A DNA stretch of 64,000 bases, from IMG/VR virus record IMGVR_UViG_3300031857_000094, positions 18,569 to 82,568 of that record; one strand, 5' to 3'. This DNA comes from a virus. Below the pieces are notes generated by a model, which saw nothing but the letters and a program-made list of their open reading frames with translations, did no database searches and was not told where the DNA came from. Both the position numbers and the translations under genes were made by a program. Shown here one piece after another: positions 27,302 through 35,789 of the stretch; within the stretch, counting starts at the first letter, position 1, and the number at the start of each line of letters is the position of its first letter.

Positions 27302-28009
27302 ATGGCATTACCTAAGGTTGCGACTCCACGCTTTTCGCTGGAGCTACCGTCTAATGGAAAAAGAGTATCGTTTAGATCATTCTTGGTGAAGGAAGAAAAA
27401 GTATTGCTGATGGCCGCTCAGTCGGAAGATCCGTTGGCTATGATTGATGCAGTGAAGGATGTTATTGCGTCGTGTATCGTTGATGATCTCGATGTTAATA
27501 AGCTGCCCTACTTTGATCTGGAATATCTGTTTCTGAATATTCGCGCCAAGTCTATCGGCGAAATCGTCAAGATGGAGTATCGTCATATCGACGGCGTGAA
27601 CTATCAGGGAATTAAATGCGAAGCGGTGACGCCCGTAGAGATTAATCTAGAGCAGGTCAAGGTTCAACGCGGCGAAGGACATACGAGCAAAGTCAAGCTC
27701 GACGATAGACTAGGAATTGAACTGAGATATCCTACGATTAATGACGTCAAGCTGATCACGGGTGGTAATGACGAGATCGAAATGCTAGCTCGTTGCATTC
27801 TTAGCGTATATGACGCGAATGATGTGTATGAGCCAGATAATCTACAGGATGCAGTTCAGTTCGTTGAGTCGTTGAATTCAAATCAGTTCGCTGAGATTAT
27901 GAAGTTTATTGACACGATGCCCAAGCTAAGACACACATTTAAATATAAGTGCAAGGGATGTGGACAGGAAGATACCATTACGCTGGAGGGTATGTCTGAT
28001 TTTTTTTAA
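27302..28009 (+). CDS. gp26: Baseplate hub assembly protein, T4 gp26 family, 235 aa
   Basis: The opening MALPKVATPRFSLELPSNGKRVSFRSFLVKEEKVLLMAA (two adjoining pieces) is the T4_baseplate / gp26 family signature (T4 gp26 is 208 aa). A short zinc-ribbon-like end CKGCGQEDTITLEGMS follows, with a single CxxC visible. It ends GAT TTT TTT TAA: a T-run directly before the stop, and the next small gene lies in the -1 frame. It is preceded by GAGGTGAATT. gp26-type proteins act as tail assembly chaperones. Confidence 0.85.
   Translation: MALPKVATPRFSLELPSNGKRVSFRSFLVKEEKVLLMAAQSEDPLAMIDAVKDVIASCIVDDLDVNKLPYFDLEYLFLNIRAKSIGEIVKMEYRHIDGVNYQGIKCEAVTPVEINLEQVKVQRGEGHTSKVKLDDRLGIELRYPTINDVKLITGGNDEIEMLARCILSVYDANDVYEPDNLQDAVQFVESLNSNQFAEIMKFIDTMPKLRHTFKYKCKGCGQEDTITLEGMSDFF
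28000..28006 (+). other. Candidate -1 ribosomal frameshift site (T TTT TTT)
   Basis: Eight T residues run from 28000 to 28007. In the gp26 frame they read as a T_TTT_TTT heptamer followed at once by the TAA stop. A -1 slip here continues into the frame of the 58-aa gene with no intervening stop, giving a joined product ...SDFF-L-MILSHN. This mirrors the G/GT tail chaperones of many phages. Confidence 0.5.
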
Positions 28010-28185
28010 TGATCCTCTCTCATAATACGCTTGCGAACTATTATCAGACTAACTTTTCGTTGATGCAATACCACAAATATTCACTGAGTGACGTTGAAAC
28101 AATGGTTCCGTGGGAGAGGGATATCTACGTTAAGATGCTGGTAGATTATCTAGAGAAGCTGGAAGAAGAATCTAAGAGAAGGTAA
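28009..28185 (+). CDS. Small tail-assembly chaperone-like protein, 58 aa
   Basis: The ATG at 28009 overlaps the gp26 stop (TAATG). The product includes SLMQYHKYSLSDVETMVPWERDIYVKMLVDYLEKLEEE. The PWERDIYVxML pattern is typical of the second (frameshifted) part of tail chaperone pairs and of small gp51-like hub assembly proteins in T4 relatives. It is expressed either by re-initiation or as a -1 fusion with gp26. Confidence 0.72.
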   Translation: MILSHNTLANYYQTNFSLMQYHKYSLSDVETMVPWERDIYVKMLVDYLEKLEEESKRR

Positions 28186-28188
28186 TAA

Positions 28189-30564
28189 ATGGCAGATAAA
28201 GAGAGCGGCGAAGATATTCTCCGTGCCATTTTAGAAAAGGGAAATAAGAACGTCAAGGATCAAGTCGCAAAGATCCTAGAAGAACAGACGGCTGCTCCCA
28301 CTCCAGCAAAGCCAACGAAAGCTCGTAAGAAGAAACTTGGTGTAGTCGTAGGAAAGGTCGGACAGTCGCGTTTCTTCAGAACTCCCGAAGGTGCAGTCGT
28401 CGATGAGAATGGAAAGCCAGTTTCTATTGGACTCGCGAAAGCATTTTCTCAATACGAGCCCAAAGCGAAAGCAGCTGCTCAAACAAATGAACCAAAGCCC
28501 AGTGGTGGGCTCGCGCGAGCGCTCGAGCGTGATCTACGTCGCAGCATACAGCTATCCAATAATATCGTCAAGGCCCAGGAATTAATTAATAAAAGAATTC
28601 CTGTGATGATTAATAATACGACTAATCTTGTCGATAAGATGTCAAAACAAAATGAACAGATAATTGGTTCATTCATACAGCAAAATCAAGAATTCCAAGA
28701 TAAAGTTGTAGAGGCTATGACTGGCGTGAAAGCTCCTACTCGCGCGGGAGGAGCGAAAGCAAAGCTATCCAGAGGCGTAGGTGCTTCTCGTGCAGCTCGT
28801 CGTGTTAAGCCACGAGATACAGAACGCGCTCAGTATGTTCGTGATAGAGCTGAGCGTATAGCTGATATTCGTATGAAGCGCAATATCGCTTCCATCGCTG
28901 GCGCTGGATTACTGGGTGCTGGTGTTGGACTTGGTGCAGCTGCTGGAATCAACGCGCTTATCAATAAAGCTCCGTCTGATGCTGAGCCGTCTGGTCCTAT
29001 CACCAAGTTCGAGGGACTAGGAAGCATTTCGCAGAAGTATGAGTCAGGAAACAAAGGCGTTCATACAGTATCCTCAGGCGCTGGTGATCCAGGCGGCGTA
29101 TCGTATGGAGCACATCAGCTCGCGACTAATACTGGAACGATGGCTCGCTATCTCGCATCAGCAGAAGCAAAAGATTATGCAGGACAGTTCGCAGGATTAC
29201 AGCCAGGAACTGAGCCGTTCAATCAAAAGTATAAGCAAGTCGCAGCAAGTGATCCACAGGGATTCGCTGCATCACAGAAAGCATTTATCACAAGAACACA
29301 CTTCGATCCAGTATCAAAGCATGCTGGTGATCTTGGCTGGGCTGTAGCTGATCCACGAGTTCAAGAAGTTCTGTATAGCATGGGCGTTCAGCACGGCGGC
29401 GCTAAGAAGATTGTTTCTCAGGCTGGTAATCCGCAAGGCAAGAGCGTAGAAGAGCAAGTCAAGATGCTGTTCGAAGCGCGAAAAAACTACGTCGCTGGCG
29501 TATCTATGCCAGAGGGAACGAGACAGTCGCTCTATAGAAGATACGCAAGCGAGCAGCGAGATGTGCTTGCTATGACTGCTGCAGCTGGAGCTGCAACTAC
29601 AACTGCTTCTGCTCCTGCAGCTGCTCCATCAAGTCCTGCCGCTGGTGCTGCTGCGACTGCTGCAACTAGTCGCGCTCAAGCACCTGGTCCATCTGGTGGT
29701 CCTGCGCAATCTCTAGCTGCTCAAACTGCTGCTGGTGCTCGCGCGCAAGCTCCTGGTCCTTCGGGTGCACCTGCTCAAGTTCAAGCAGCGACTACTGCAA
29801 GACAACCTGGTCCTGGTGCTCCTACTGCTGAACAGATGGGAGCAGGCGGTGGAGCTGGCAACGTCAGAATGACTAATCAGGGAGCGACGAGAAACAAGCC
29901 AATTACTCCGTATCTATTGAGTGCTATTTCTACAGCAGTCACTGATGTATATGGTCCTGGTGCTCGCGCTGAAATTTATTCTGGAGGACAAGAGCCATAT
30001 CCGAGCCGACAGAGAACTGGATCTACACGACACGACGGCGGTATGGCTGCTGACGTTTATGTTTATGTCGGTGGACGTAAAGTATCGGGAGACGATCTTG
30101 GTCGTTTAGCTCAGTATTGGCTTGCTCGCAGACTCGGTGGTGCTGGTATTGAAATGCGTGGCGGCGGTATTCACTTGGATCAGCACACGAATCGTCATCC
30201 ATACTGGTTTTATAATGCTGGCGAAACAGCTAAGTCACGCGCGATGGTTATGGCTGGCGTTCAGGGACAGATGCCTGAAGCCGCTGGATCAACTATGATA
30301 GCACAAGGACCTGGCGCTCCAGCTGGCGCTTCTGCTGGTGGAGCTCCTCGTCAATACGGCGCACTTGGTGCTTCATCGCGCGCAAATGAAATGAGAGAGA
30401 TGCAAGCAACAACAGCTAGACCCATTATCATAGAAAATAGAGTTATGAATCATCAGCAATTCATTACTAGAAACTCTTATCCTGTAGGTCAAAGAAGCGA
30501 ACAGTTTAATCCACTCGAAGTTGCTGTTGCCGCAGGAATCGGTAAAGCTCTGAGGTTGTTCTAA
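28189..30564 (+). CDS. Baseplate hub protein with two cell-wall hydrolase domains, 791 aa
   Basis: Residues 1-240 are charged and helical with a hydrophobic segment (SIAGAGLLGAGVGLGAAAGI). Residues 275-460 (QKYESGNKGVHTVSSGAGDPGGVSYGAHQLATNTGTM) match a lysozyme-like tail hydrolase family found in phage tail and VgrG-related proteins. After an Ala/Pro-rich linker (465-560), residues 570-690 carry STRHDGGMAADVYV and GGGIHLDQ, the metal-ligand pattern of M15-type D-Ala-D-Ala peptidases. This hub enzyme would cut both glycan and peptide links and may replace the missing gp5 lysozyme domain. The gene is followed by 1-base overlap with the tape-measure candidate. Confidence 0.72.
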   Translation: MADKESGEDILRAILEKGNKNVKDQVAKILEEQTAAPTPAKPTKARKKKLGVVVGKVGQSRFFRTPEGAVVDENGKPVSIGLAKAFSQYEPKAKAAAQTNEPKPSGGLARALERDLRRSIQLSNNIVKAQELINKRIPVMINNTTNLVDKMSKQNEQIIGSFIQQNQEFQDKVVEAMTGVKAPTRAGGAKAKLSRGVGASRAARRVKPRDTERAQYVRDRAERIADIRMKRNIASIAGAGLLGAGVGLGAAAGINALINKAPSDAEPSGPITKFEGLGSISQKYESGNKGVHTVSSGAGDPGGVSYGAHQLATNTGTMARYLASAEAKDYAGQFAGLQPGTEPFNQKYKQVAASDPQGFAASQKAFITRTHFDPVSKHAGDLGWAVADPRVQEVLYSMGVQHGGAKKIVSQAGNPQGKSVEEQVKMLFEARKNYVAGVSMPEGTRQSLYRRYASEQRDVLAMTAAAGAATTTASAPAAAPSSPAAGAAATAATSRAQAPGPSGGPAQSLAAQTAAGARAQAPGPSGAPAQVQAATTARQPGPGAPTAEQMGAGGGAGNVRMTNQGATRNKPITPYLLSAISTAVTDVYGPGARAEIYSGGQEPYPSRQRTGSTRHDGGMAADVYVYVGGRKVSGDDLGRLAQYWLARRLGGAGIEMRGGGIHLDQHTNRHPYWFYNAGETAKSRAMVMAGVQGQMPEAAGSTMIAQGPGAPAGASAGGAPRQYGALGASSRANEMREMQATTARPIIIENRVMNHQQFITRNSYPVGQRSEQFNPLEVAVAAGIGKALRLF

Positions 30565-32258
30565 TGGCTATTTCAAATCTAGTTACGCCAAGCGGAAATG
30601 TAAATAGACCTAGCGTCGCTGCTATGTTTGGTCAGCGCGCATCTAATGATAACTTCGCGAAAGAGTCGGATATCATTTCTGGATCGTTCGTTGCTTCTGC
30701 TGCGAACTCTATCACACAGCTCAATACTCAGTTAGCTAAACTGCAGGAAAGTTCTAAAGCAATTGTCAAGTCGATTAACGACTCGGTGAATAAGATTAAG
30801 ACAGTCGACAAAGATATGTCGCAGCGTTTCAGAAAACTGAATGCTGAAATCGCTGCTTCACGTCCAGACTTTGGTAAGTTTCTTTACAAAGCTCCTCCGC
30901 TTCCATTAGCAGAAATTGCTCCAGGATCTATTCAGCAAGGGAAGTTGGCGAATACTGCTGGATTAGTTCCACCAGCACTACCAATCCCAGATATTGATCT
31001 TCCTAATAGAAAACGCACTTCAACGGGTGGTGGTAATGAACCAACAAGATCAAAAAAACCTGTTACTCAAACTGAACGTCCGCCAGTCACTAAAGCTGAA
31101 CCACCAAAAGCTCCCGTTGATACGGAAAAGCCAAGAGCTCCTGTTGATACGGAAAAGCCAAGAGCTGGTGCTCCCGAATCGACTGCTAGACCATCACCAG
31201 CTCCTCCTCAAGGAGCACCAGAAAGAGCGCAGCCAGTATTAGATGAGCGAGGAAGAGGATCGCAGTATAGAGATCCACAGAGCGGTAGATTTGTAAAGGT
31301 AACTCCAGAAGAACTAGCTGCTAAACAAAGCAAACTGTCTAAGACATTAGCAGGCGGAGGAAAAGCTACAGGTATGATATTGGGGCCTGTTGCTACAGTA
31401 TTTTCTGCTGTTATTGCTGGTATGGAAGCGAAAGATGAATATAAGAAGTATCAGGAAACTGGTGATAAGCAACATCTAAAAAGAGTTTATGAAGTTATCG
31501 GTGAAGAAGCTGGATCAACAGGCGGCGGATTTGCTGGCGCGATCGCAGGTGCATTCGCTGGTGGACCTATTGGTTCAATCGCAGGTGGTTTAGTTGGTCT
31601 CGTGAAAGGTGGTGATACTGGTCTCGCTGTTGGTAGAGCATTGTATGCGCACAATCACGAGGGAATGGATTTCATGCAAGCGTTAGAAATAGAAACGCTT
31701 AGACTCGCTAAAGAAAACAAAGATCGTTTAGTTGCTGGACAAAAAGAAAGAATGGAAGGTAGCACCATAGTCACTAGAGGTGCGCAACAACAGCTCAGCA
31801 GATTACAGGCAGATGCCGCAGATATCACTGCTAGATTAGACAGATCACTAGAAAATGCTGTAGGCGATTCTGCAGGATTCACAGGTGCGTCTGGTGATAT
31901 TCTTCAACAAGCAACTAAACCTACAGAAGCTCCAGGTGGTGGTGAAGCTGGTGAAGAAGGTGGAGAACGCGGCACCACGTCTGCTCCTACAGGAGAAGCG
32001 ACTGCTGATAAAACAGCAGTGGGTGCGCCTACAGCAACAACGCCAACTCCTACTACACCATCAGCTCCTCCTCCGCCCCCACGACCAAATCAAGGAGCAG
32101 GTGGAGCAGATGTAGTTGTAAACAACACAACGAATACGACTGCTTCAAGTTCAGGTGGCGAAGGACAGAACGTCACTAACCCTAACATGAAACTGAATGC
32201 ACATAATCCTTTCATAAAGGATTCGCTTGGTCGTCAGATGCTTCAAGAGCACAATTAA
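30564..32258 (+). CDS. Tape measure / hub protein candidate, 564 aa
   Basis: The N-terminus is helical and coiled-coil-like (SITQLNTQLAKLQESSKAIVKSINDSVNKI). A Pro-rich linker follows (three repeats of VDTEKPRA type), then a Gly/Ala hydrophobic section (GGGFAGAIAGAFAGGPIGSIAGGLVGLVKGG), more helix, an acidic-Thr-Pro tail and a short conserved-looking end (NPFIKDSLGRQMLQEHN). Its length is close to T4 gp29 (590 aa), the tape measure, which lies in the same hub gene cluster. No direct motif proves it. Confidence 0.5.
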   Translation: MAISNLVTPSGNVNRPSVAAMFGQRASNDNFAKESDIISGSFVASAANSITQLNTQLAKLQESSKAIVKSINDSVNKIKTVDKDMSQRFRKLNAEIAASRPDFGKFLYKAPPLPLAEIAPGSIQQGKLANTAGLVPPALPIPDIDLPNRKRTSTGGGNEPTRSKKPVTQTERPPVTKAEPPKAPVDTEKPRAPVDTEKPRAGAPESTARPSPAPPQGAPERAQPVLDERGRGSQYRDPQSGRFVKVTPEELAAKQSKLSKTLAGGGKATGMILGPVATVFSAVIAGMEAKDEYKKYQETGDKQHLKRVYEVIGEEAGSTGGGFAGAIAGAFAGGPIGSIAGGLVGLVKGGDTGLAVGRALYAHNHEGMDFMQALEIETLRLAKENKDRLVAGQKERMEGSTIVTRGAQQQLSRLQADAADITARLDRSLENAVGDSAGFTGASGDILQQATKPTEAPGGGEAGEEGGERGTTSAPTGEATADKTAVGAPTATTPTPTTPSAPPPPPRPNQGAGGADVVVNNTTNTTASSSGGEGQNVTNPNMKLNAHNPFIKDSLGRQMLQEHN

Positions 32259-32262
32259 AAAA

Positions 32263-32282
32263 GGGGGAGCCGAAGCTCCCCC
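32263..32282 (-). terminator. Rho-independent terminator of the gp32 transcript
   Basis: On the minus strand GGGGGAGC-TTCG-GCTCCCCC forms an 8-bp stem with a UUCG tetraloop followed by TTTTTT, a textbook terminator for leftward transcripts. It lies between two converging genes. On the plus strand there is no T-tract after the stem. Confidence 0.9.
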
Positions 32283-32288
32283 AAGTTA

Positions 32289-32320
32289 AATCACAGGTGA
32301 AAGGAATAAGCCCTGTGATT
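32289..32320 (-). other. Second hairpin at the gp32 stop codon
   Basis: AATCACAGG and CCTGTGATT form a 9-bp stem with a 14-base loop covering the gp32 stop. There is no T-tract. It may protect the gp32 mRNA 3' end or add to termination. Confidence 0.5.
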
Positions 32321-33233
32321 ATTCATCGTCCTCAGCCAGCTTGTTGAAGAAATCCAAATCGTCATCTTCATCAATAGTAGGCTTCTTTGCAGGAGCAGCC
32401 GTCTTACCAACTGCTGGAGCCGCAGACGGACGCGGAGCAGGACGCTCAAAAGGGATATCGTCATCCTCACTCTTACGAGCAGCGCCGTTTGGTTCAGACA
32501 GAACCTTTTCCAAACGCTTCTTGAGTTCATCATAGCTCTTGAACTTATCAGCAGCTACGAGTTCAGCAAGTGAAAACTGCGTCTTCCAGATTGCTTCCAT
32601 ATCATCATCGTCATCGAGCAGCGGAGCTGGTTCATCGAACTCAGACTTGTCGTAGTTACGATAGCCTTCAACCTTACGAATCTTCAGCTTGAAGTTAGCG
32701 CCAGCCCACAGATCGAATGGATTCGTCGGCTTTTCGTCTTCGAACTCAGGATTCATCTTCTCGTTGATCTTGTCGAAGATCTTCTTACCAAACTTGTAAA
32801 GGAAAACCTTTCCTTCGTTCTCAGGATGAGCGGGATCCTTGACAACATAGATGTTGGCGATATAGTTCAAGCGACGCTTCTGCTTACGAGCAATCTCCTT
32901 GTCCTTGTCGTTACCTGAGTTCCAGAGCTTGGAGTTATACTCAGCGACAGGATCGGTCTGATTGAGAGTAGTCAGAGAGTTTTCGATATACCATCCGCCT
33001 GGACCTTGGAAACCATGATTCCAGATACGGACCCACGGAAGTTCTTCGTTAACAGGTGCGGGAAGGAAGCGAATGATAGCGTATCCGTTACCAGCCTTAT
33101 CAACTTCTGGCTGCCAGTAGCGATCATCAGACGAAGATCCCTGTTCCTTGTTGGCGAGCTTGTTGATTTCTTTGGTGAGACGCTCCAGCGAAGAAGTGCG
33201 CTGACGCTTGAGGGCAGAAAATGATTCGTTCAT
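32319..33233 (-). CDS. gp32: Single-stranded DNA-binding protein gp32, 304 aa
   Basis: The order is T4 gp32-like: a basic N-terminal segment (LERLTKEINKL), a core (YWQPEVDKAGNGYAIIRFLPAP, PWVRIWNHGFQGPGGWYIENSLTT, KDPAHPENEGKVFLYKFGKKIFDKI) and an acidic C-terminal tail (IDEDDDLDFFNKLAEDDE) for partner binding. It has no cysteine at all, so the T4 zinc site (His-Cys3) is missing. It is flanked by a strong promoter upstream and a UUCG terminator downstream, forming a one-gene transcription unit. Confidence 0.93.
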   Translation of the reverse strand: MNESFSALKRQRTSSLERLTKEINKLANKEQGSSSDDRYWQPEVDKAGNGYAIIRFLPAPVNEELPWVRIWNHGFQGPGGWYIENSLTTLNQTDPVAEYNSKLWNSGNDKDKEIARKQKRRLNYIANIYVVKDPAHPENEGKVFLYKFGKKIFDKINEKMNPEFEDEKPTNPFDLWAGANFKLKIRKVEGYRNYDKSEFDEPAPLLDDDDDMEAIWKTQFSLAELVAADKFKSYDELKKRLEKVLSEPNGAARKSEDDDIPFERPAPRPSAAPAVGKTAAPAKKPTIDEDDDLDFFNKLAEDDE

Positions 33234-33281
33234 GTATGTCTCCGTTGTATGTTCGGTGTGTTACGTCTTATCCACTTAATC

Positions 33282-33310
33282 ATCATATAAGTTATATAGC
33301 GTGTTGTCAA
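33282..33310 (-). promoter_or_regulatory. Sigma-70-type promoter of gp32
   Basis: TTGACA (33305-33310), 17-base spacer, TATGAT (33282-33287) on the minus strand. The TGA within TTGACA is the stop codon of the gp59 gene. Confidence 0.85.
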
Positions 33311-33903
33311 GACGCAAATACATCACGCATAACTTTTTTTATCGTAGCCTTCTCGACCTTTACGAATGGGCGATACTTACTCAGCTGACGATAGAACTCA
33401 GGCCAGACAACTGGATCGTCGATTTCGTTGTTCCATTTGTCTAGAACATCAAATGTAATATCAAAGGCAATAACAGTTTCGGCTGCAATCTTGTTCGCCA
33501 TATACATCTTCAATAATACTGGATGCGTCTTTTCAACCAGAAGAATACGGCTTACGCTGTTATTGCATTCATCAAGTAATGTTTCCAGATCTTGCTTCAG
33601 ATAGTATGAAAAGGCTTCCATACGTTTCTGCCAGTTGAGATAAACTTTCTCAGACTCTGGACCATTCATTTCTCCAACCCAGCGAACTCCTGCGTTGGAT
33701 ACAAAGTTAGCAACGAAGAAATCTGTTAGTTCTTCATCACTGTATTTACGTTCCAACTTACGAAAGAGATACTGATCCTTTCGCTTGAGGAACGATTCCT
33801 CGCTGATCTTGCGGATCTTGCCACCATACTTCACAAAGTCATAATCAGAAGTGAAGTGTAGCTTGAGCGCCTGATAGCGGCTGTAGGCTTTCATCCCTTC
33901 CAT
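33307..33903 (-). CDS. gp59: Helicase loader gp59, 198 aa
   Basis: The sequence RYQALKLHFTSDYDFVKYGGK, KRKDQYLFRKLERKY and DFFVANFVSNAGVRWVGEM are the gp59 helicase-assembly pattern (T4 gp59 is 217 aa). It loads the gp41 helicase onto gp32-coated DNA and is adjacent to gp32 here. The ATG at 33903 overlaps the stop of the nucleotidyltransferase gene (TAATG). Its TGA stop lies inside the -35 box of the gp32 promoter. Confidence 0.9.
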   Translation of the reverse strand: MEGMKAYSRYQALKLHFTSDYDFVKYGGKIRKISEESFLKRKDQYLFRKLERKYSDEELTDFFVANFVSNAGVRWVGEMNGPESEKVYLNWQKRMEAFSYYLKQDLETLLDECNNSVSRILLVEKTHPVLLKMYMANKIAAETVIAFDITFDVLDKWNNEIDDPVVWPEFYRQLSKYRPFVKVEKATIKKVMRDVFAS

Positions 33904-34838
33904 TAGATGAACGCAATTTCAGATTTCCAACCGCGATCAAAGAACTTTTGATAACGCCAATACTCTGGCGTCTTATCACTATTCGGACGAAGAGTTTTGT
34001 TCTTAATAAGATTAAAAACTTCGCGGCTCATGAACATCTTATCATTCGCATAATCGTATGACACGCAGCAATGCTTGAAGTCGAAGCTGTCGATGAGTTC
34101 CTTGCGCGTATTATATTTCGTATAGATGTACTGAAGAGCAGTGCGACCAAGTGATACTGTTTTTTCGATCTTGTCGTTCTTGAAATATTCCTTATCGTTG
34201 ATCTTGGTAGAAGTAGGGCTTAACGCAGATTCCTTCACTGTCAATAGATTCAACGCCAACTCATTACGAGAATTATTAAGTAGGAATATGTCGAAGTCTT
34301 TTACAACTTCATCGTTCATCATGGAAGCAAAGCAACCACCAGCAACGACAACGCCAGACATATCGAAGTCATATGTAGGCATGTGTTTATGAATATACGA
34401 ACGAATAGATTTCTTCACTTCCATGATCTGAAGTTGTTCATCATCGCTAAACAGTTTCTTAGCAAGCACATCTTTCTGAGCCTGCTCCGTGTAGTATTCA
34501 TCAACATATGCGGGTGCGCCCATTGCTCCACGCATCCCAATCCCACCAGCTCCTCCAGAACTGACAGAATATTGTCCTGCTCCTCCTAGAGCACTAGTAT
34601 GAACTGATCCAGTCGTAGGTAACATTTGAGCAATCGTTTCTATTATCGCCTGTCGTCTAAACGCGGGTTCCAGATATTCAATGGTCATCCTACTAACAAT
34701 CTTAGATTCATTAGTAGTTCTGTTGCGAATGGCTATTGAATCTGTTGCATAGTCTACATCAAAAGATATATCGTTGATCTTGATACTCGTAACCCAGTTC
34801 AAGAACTCTGACCAGTTTTCTGAGGGTGATCCGAACAT
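33903..34838 (-). CDS. Nucleotidyltransferase-fold protein, 311 aa
   Basis: Around residues 165-195, GVVVAGGCFASMMNDEVVKDFDIFLL has the shape GG-x(n)-D-x-D of the polymerase-beta-type nucleotidyltransferase fold. The C-terminal part (FDFKHCCVSYDY, YWRYQKFFDRGW) is seen in similar phage proteins. An upstream Gly-rich loop (GGAGQYSVSSGGAGGIGMRG) is unusual. The substrate (nucleic acid or protein) is unknown. It sits between gp33 and gp59 with 1-base overlaps, suggesting a role in replication or transcription control. Confidence 0.7.
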   Translation of the reverse strand: MFGSPSENWSEFLNWVTSIKINDISFDVDYATDSIAIRNRTTNESKIVSRMTIEYLEPAFRRQAIIETIAQMLPTTGSVHTSALGGAGQYSVSSGGAGGIGMRGAMGAPAYVDEYYTEQAQKDVLAKKLFSDDEQLQIMEVKKSIRSYIHKHMPTYDFDMSGVVVAGGCFASMMNDEVVKDFDIFLLNNSRNELALNLLTVKESALSPTSTKINDKEYFKNDKIEKTVSLGRTALQYIYTKYNTRKELIDSFDFKHCCVSYDYANDKMFMSREVFNLIKNKTLRPNSDKTPEYWRYQKFFDRGWKSEIAFI

Positions 34839-35080
34839 TAGATTGGTAACCTTGATCCAGTGCGTTTGATAAGATTGAGAGTCATAGCTTCTGACTGAAG
34901 CAGCTTACGCATGGCTGGAGTCATGAGCTTCGATACGTTCTCGAACTCCAGTCCAGTCTTTTCACATACATCGGTAATCGCTTCAAGATAGCTCATACCC
35001 TTATCGCTGATACGTTCTTCTACCATAGACACGAATGTATTAGAACTCATAATGCTTGCTACAGCAGCTGTCTCTGTCAT
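34838..35080 (-). CDS. gp33: Late transcription coactivator gp33, 80 aa
   Basis: The core MSYLEAITDVCEKTGLEFENVSKLMTPAMRKLLQSEAMTLN, then RLPI at the C-terminus, matches gp33 of T4-like phages. gp33 links RNA polymerase to the sliding clamp so that gp55-directed late promoters fire. The presence of TATAAATA boxes before structural genes fits. It is shorter than T4 gp33 (112 aa). Its partner gp55 is not in the window. Confidence 0.8.
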   Translation of the reverse strand: MTETAAVASIMSSNTFVSMVEERISDKGMSYLEAITDVCEKTGLEFENVSKLMTPAMRKLLQSEAMTLNLIKRTGSRLPI

Positions 35081-35604
35081 TTATCATATCCTTCATAGGG
35101 AACATTATCTAGAGCGCTGTCGATATCGACTTTGATTCTTCCAGCTTCTGCGATCTCAGCAAGAGTGCGTCCGCATCCAATACATCTTTCACCTGATTCA
35201 TCGAGCTGACAAATCTTAACGCACGGTGACTTCTTAGGAACAGTGATAGGAACAGTTGCCTTACCACCGACGCTGCGGCGCACGATATCTTCGCTGATAG
35301 CTTCTGGATAATAGAGTTCTAGTGCAACACAGTCTTCAACGCAGTTGAACCAATGGAACTCGCCAGGACGGACAGTAGTAAAATCGCCTGCTCGAAGTGT
35401 AGTAATGTCGGTGAGATCATAGTTATTCTTTGCGACATGGATTTCCAACACTCCACTGATGACATAGAATCCGTTCCACTTGTGTTCATGCTTATGCTCC
35501 GAGCAGCGATAGCCAGCTTTGATATTGATCTTATGGAGTTCGACGAGTGGCGTCTGAATAAGAACGCTCGTGTCGCCCCATACTTTTCCAGTGATATTTC
35601 CCAT
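35077..35604 (-). CDS. Cupin fused to a DUF1289 cysteine domain, 175 aa
   Basis: Residues 20-100 form a cupin barrel with metal-site histidines in SEHKHEHKWNGFYVISGVLEIHV and a later PGEFHWF. Residues 125-160 (SPCVKICQLDESGERCIGCGRTLAEI) are a DUF1289 domain with four cysteines (C128, C132, C141, C144) expected to bind zinc or an Fe-S cluster. I chose the ATG at 35604 (AAAGG upstream) over a longer frame to 35646. The fusion is unusual. It lies downstream of kdsA, so a role in sugar or surface chemistry is possible. The substrate is unknown. Confidence 0.78.
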   Translation of the reverse strand: MGNITGKVWGDTSVLIQTPLVELHKINIKAGYRCSEHKHEHKWNGFYVISGVLEIHVAKNNYDLTDITTLRAGDFTTVRPGEFHWFNCVEDCVALELYYPEAISEDIVRRSVGGKATVPITVPKKSPCVKICQLDESGERCIGCGRTLAEIAEAGRIKVDIDSALDNVPYEGYDK

Positions 35605-35606
35605 AA

Positions 35607-35789
35607 TTAACCTTTCGGAACACAAGCCAGTTTGTATTGATCCCACATTCCACGACCGTATTTCTTTTCTTCGATGAACTTCAGCGCATACATGCAGGAT
35701 TCGTATGTATTGAACTCTTGGAACTTTACATTCTGACCGTTGCCAGCATTGCCAGAAAAGTATGTGATGACTATGAGAACGTAGATCAT
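35607..35789 (-). CDS. Small membrane-anchored or secreted protein, 60 aa
   Basis: A hydrophobic N-terminus (MIYVLIVITYFSG) is followed by VKFQEFNTYESCMYALKFIEE and a second cysteine near the end. This pattern, a signal-like segment plus two cysteines that could pair in the periplasm, recurs in small T4-like phage proteins. The ATG overlaps the kdsA stop by 4 bases. Function unknown. Confidence 0.65.
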   Translation of the reverse strand: MIYVLIVITYFSGNAGNGQNVKFQEFNTYESCMYALKFIEEKKYGRGMWDQYKLACVPKG

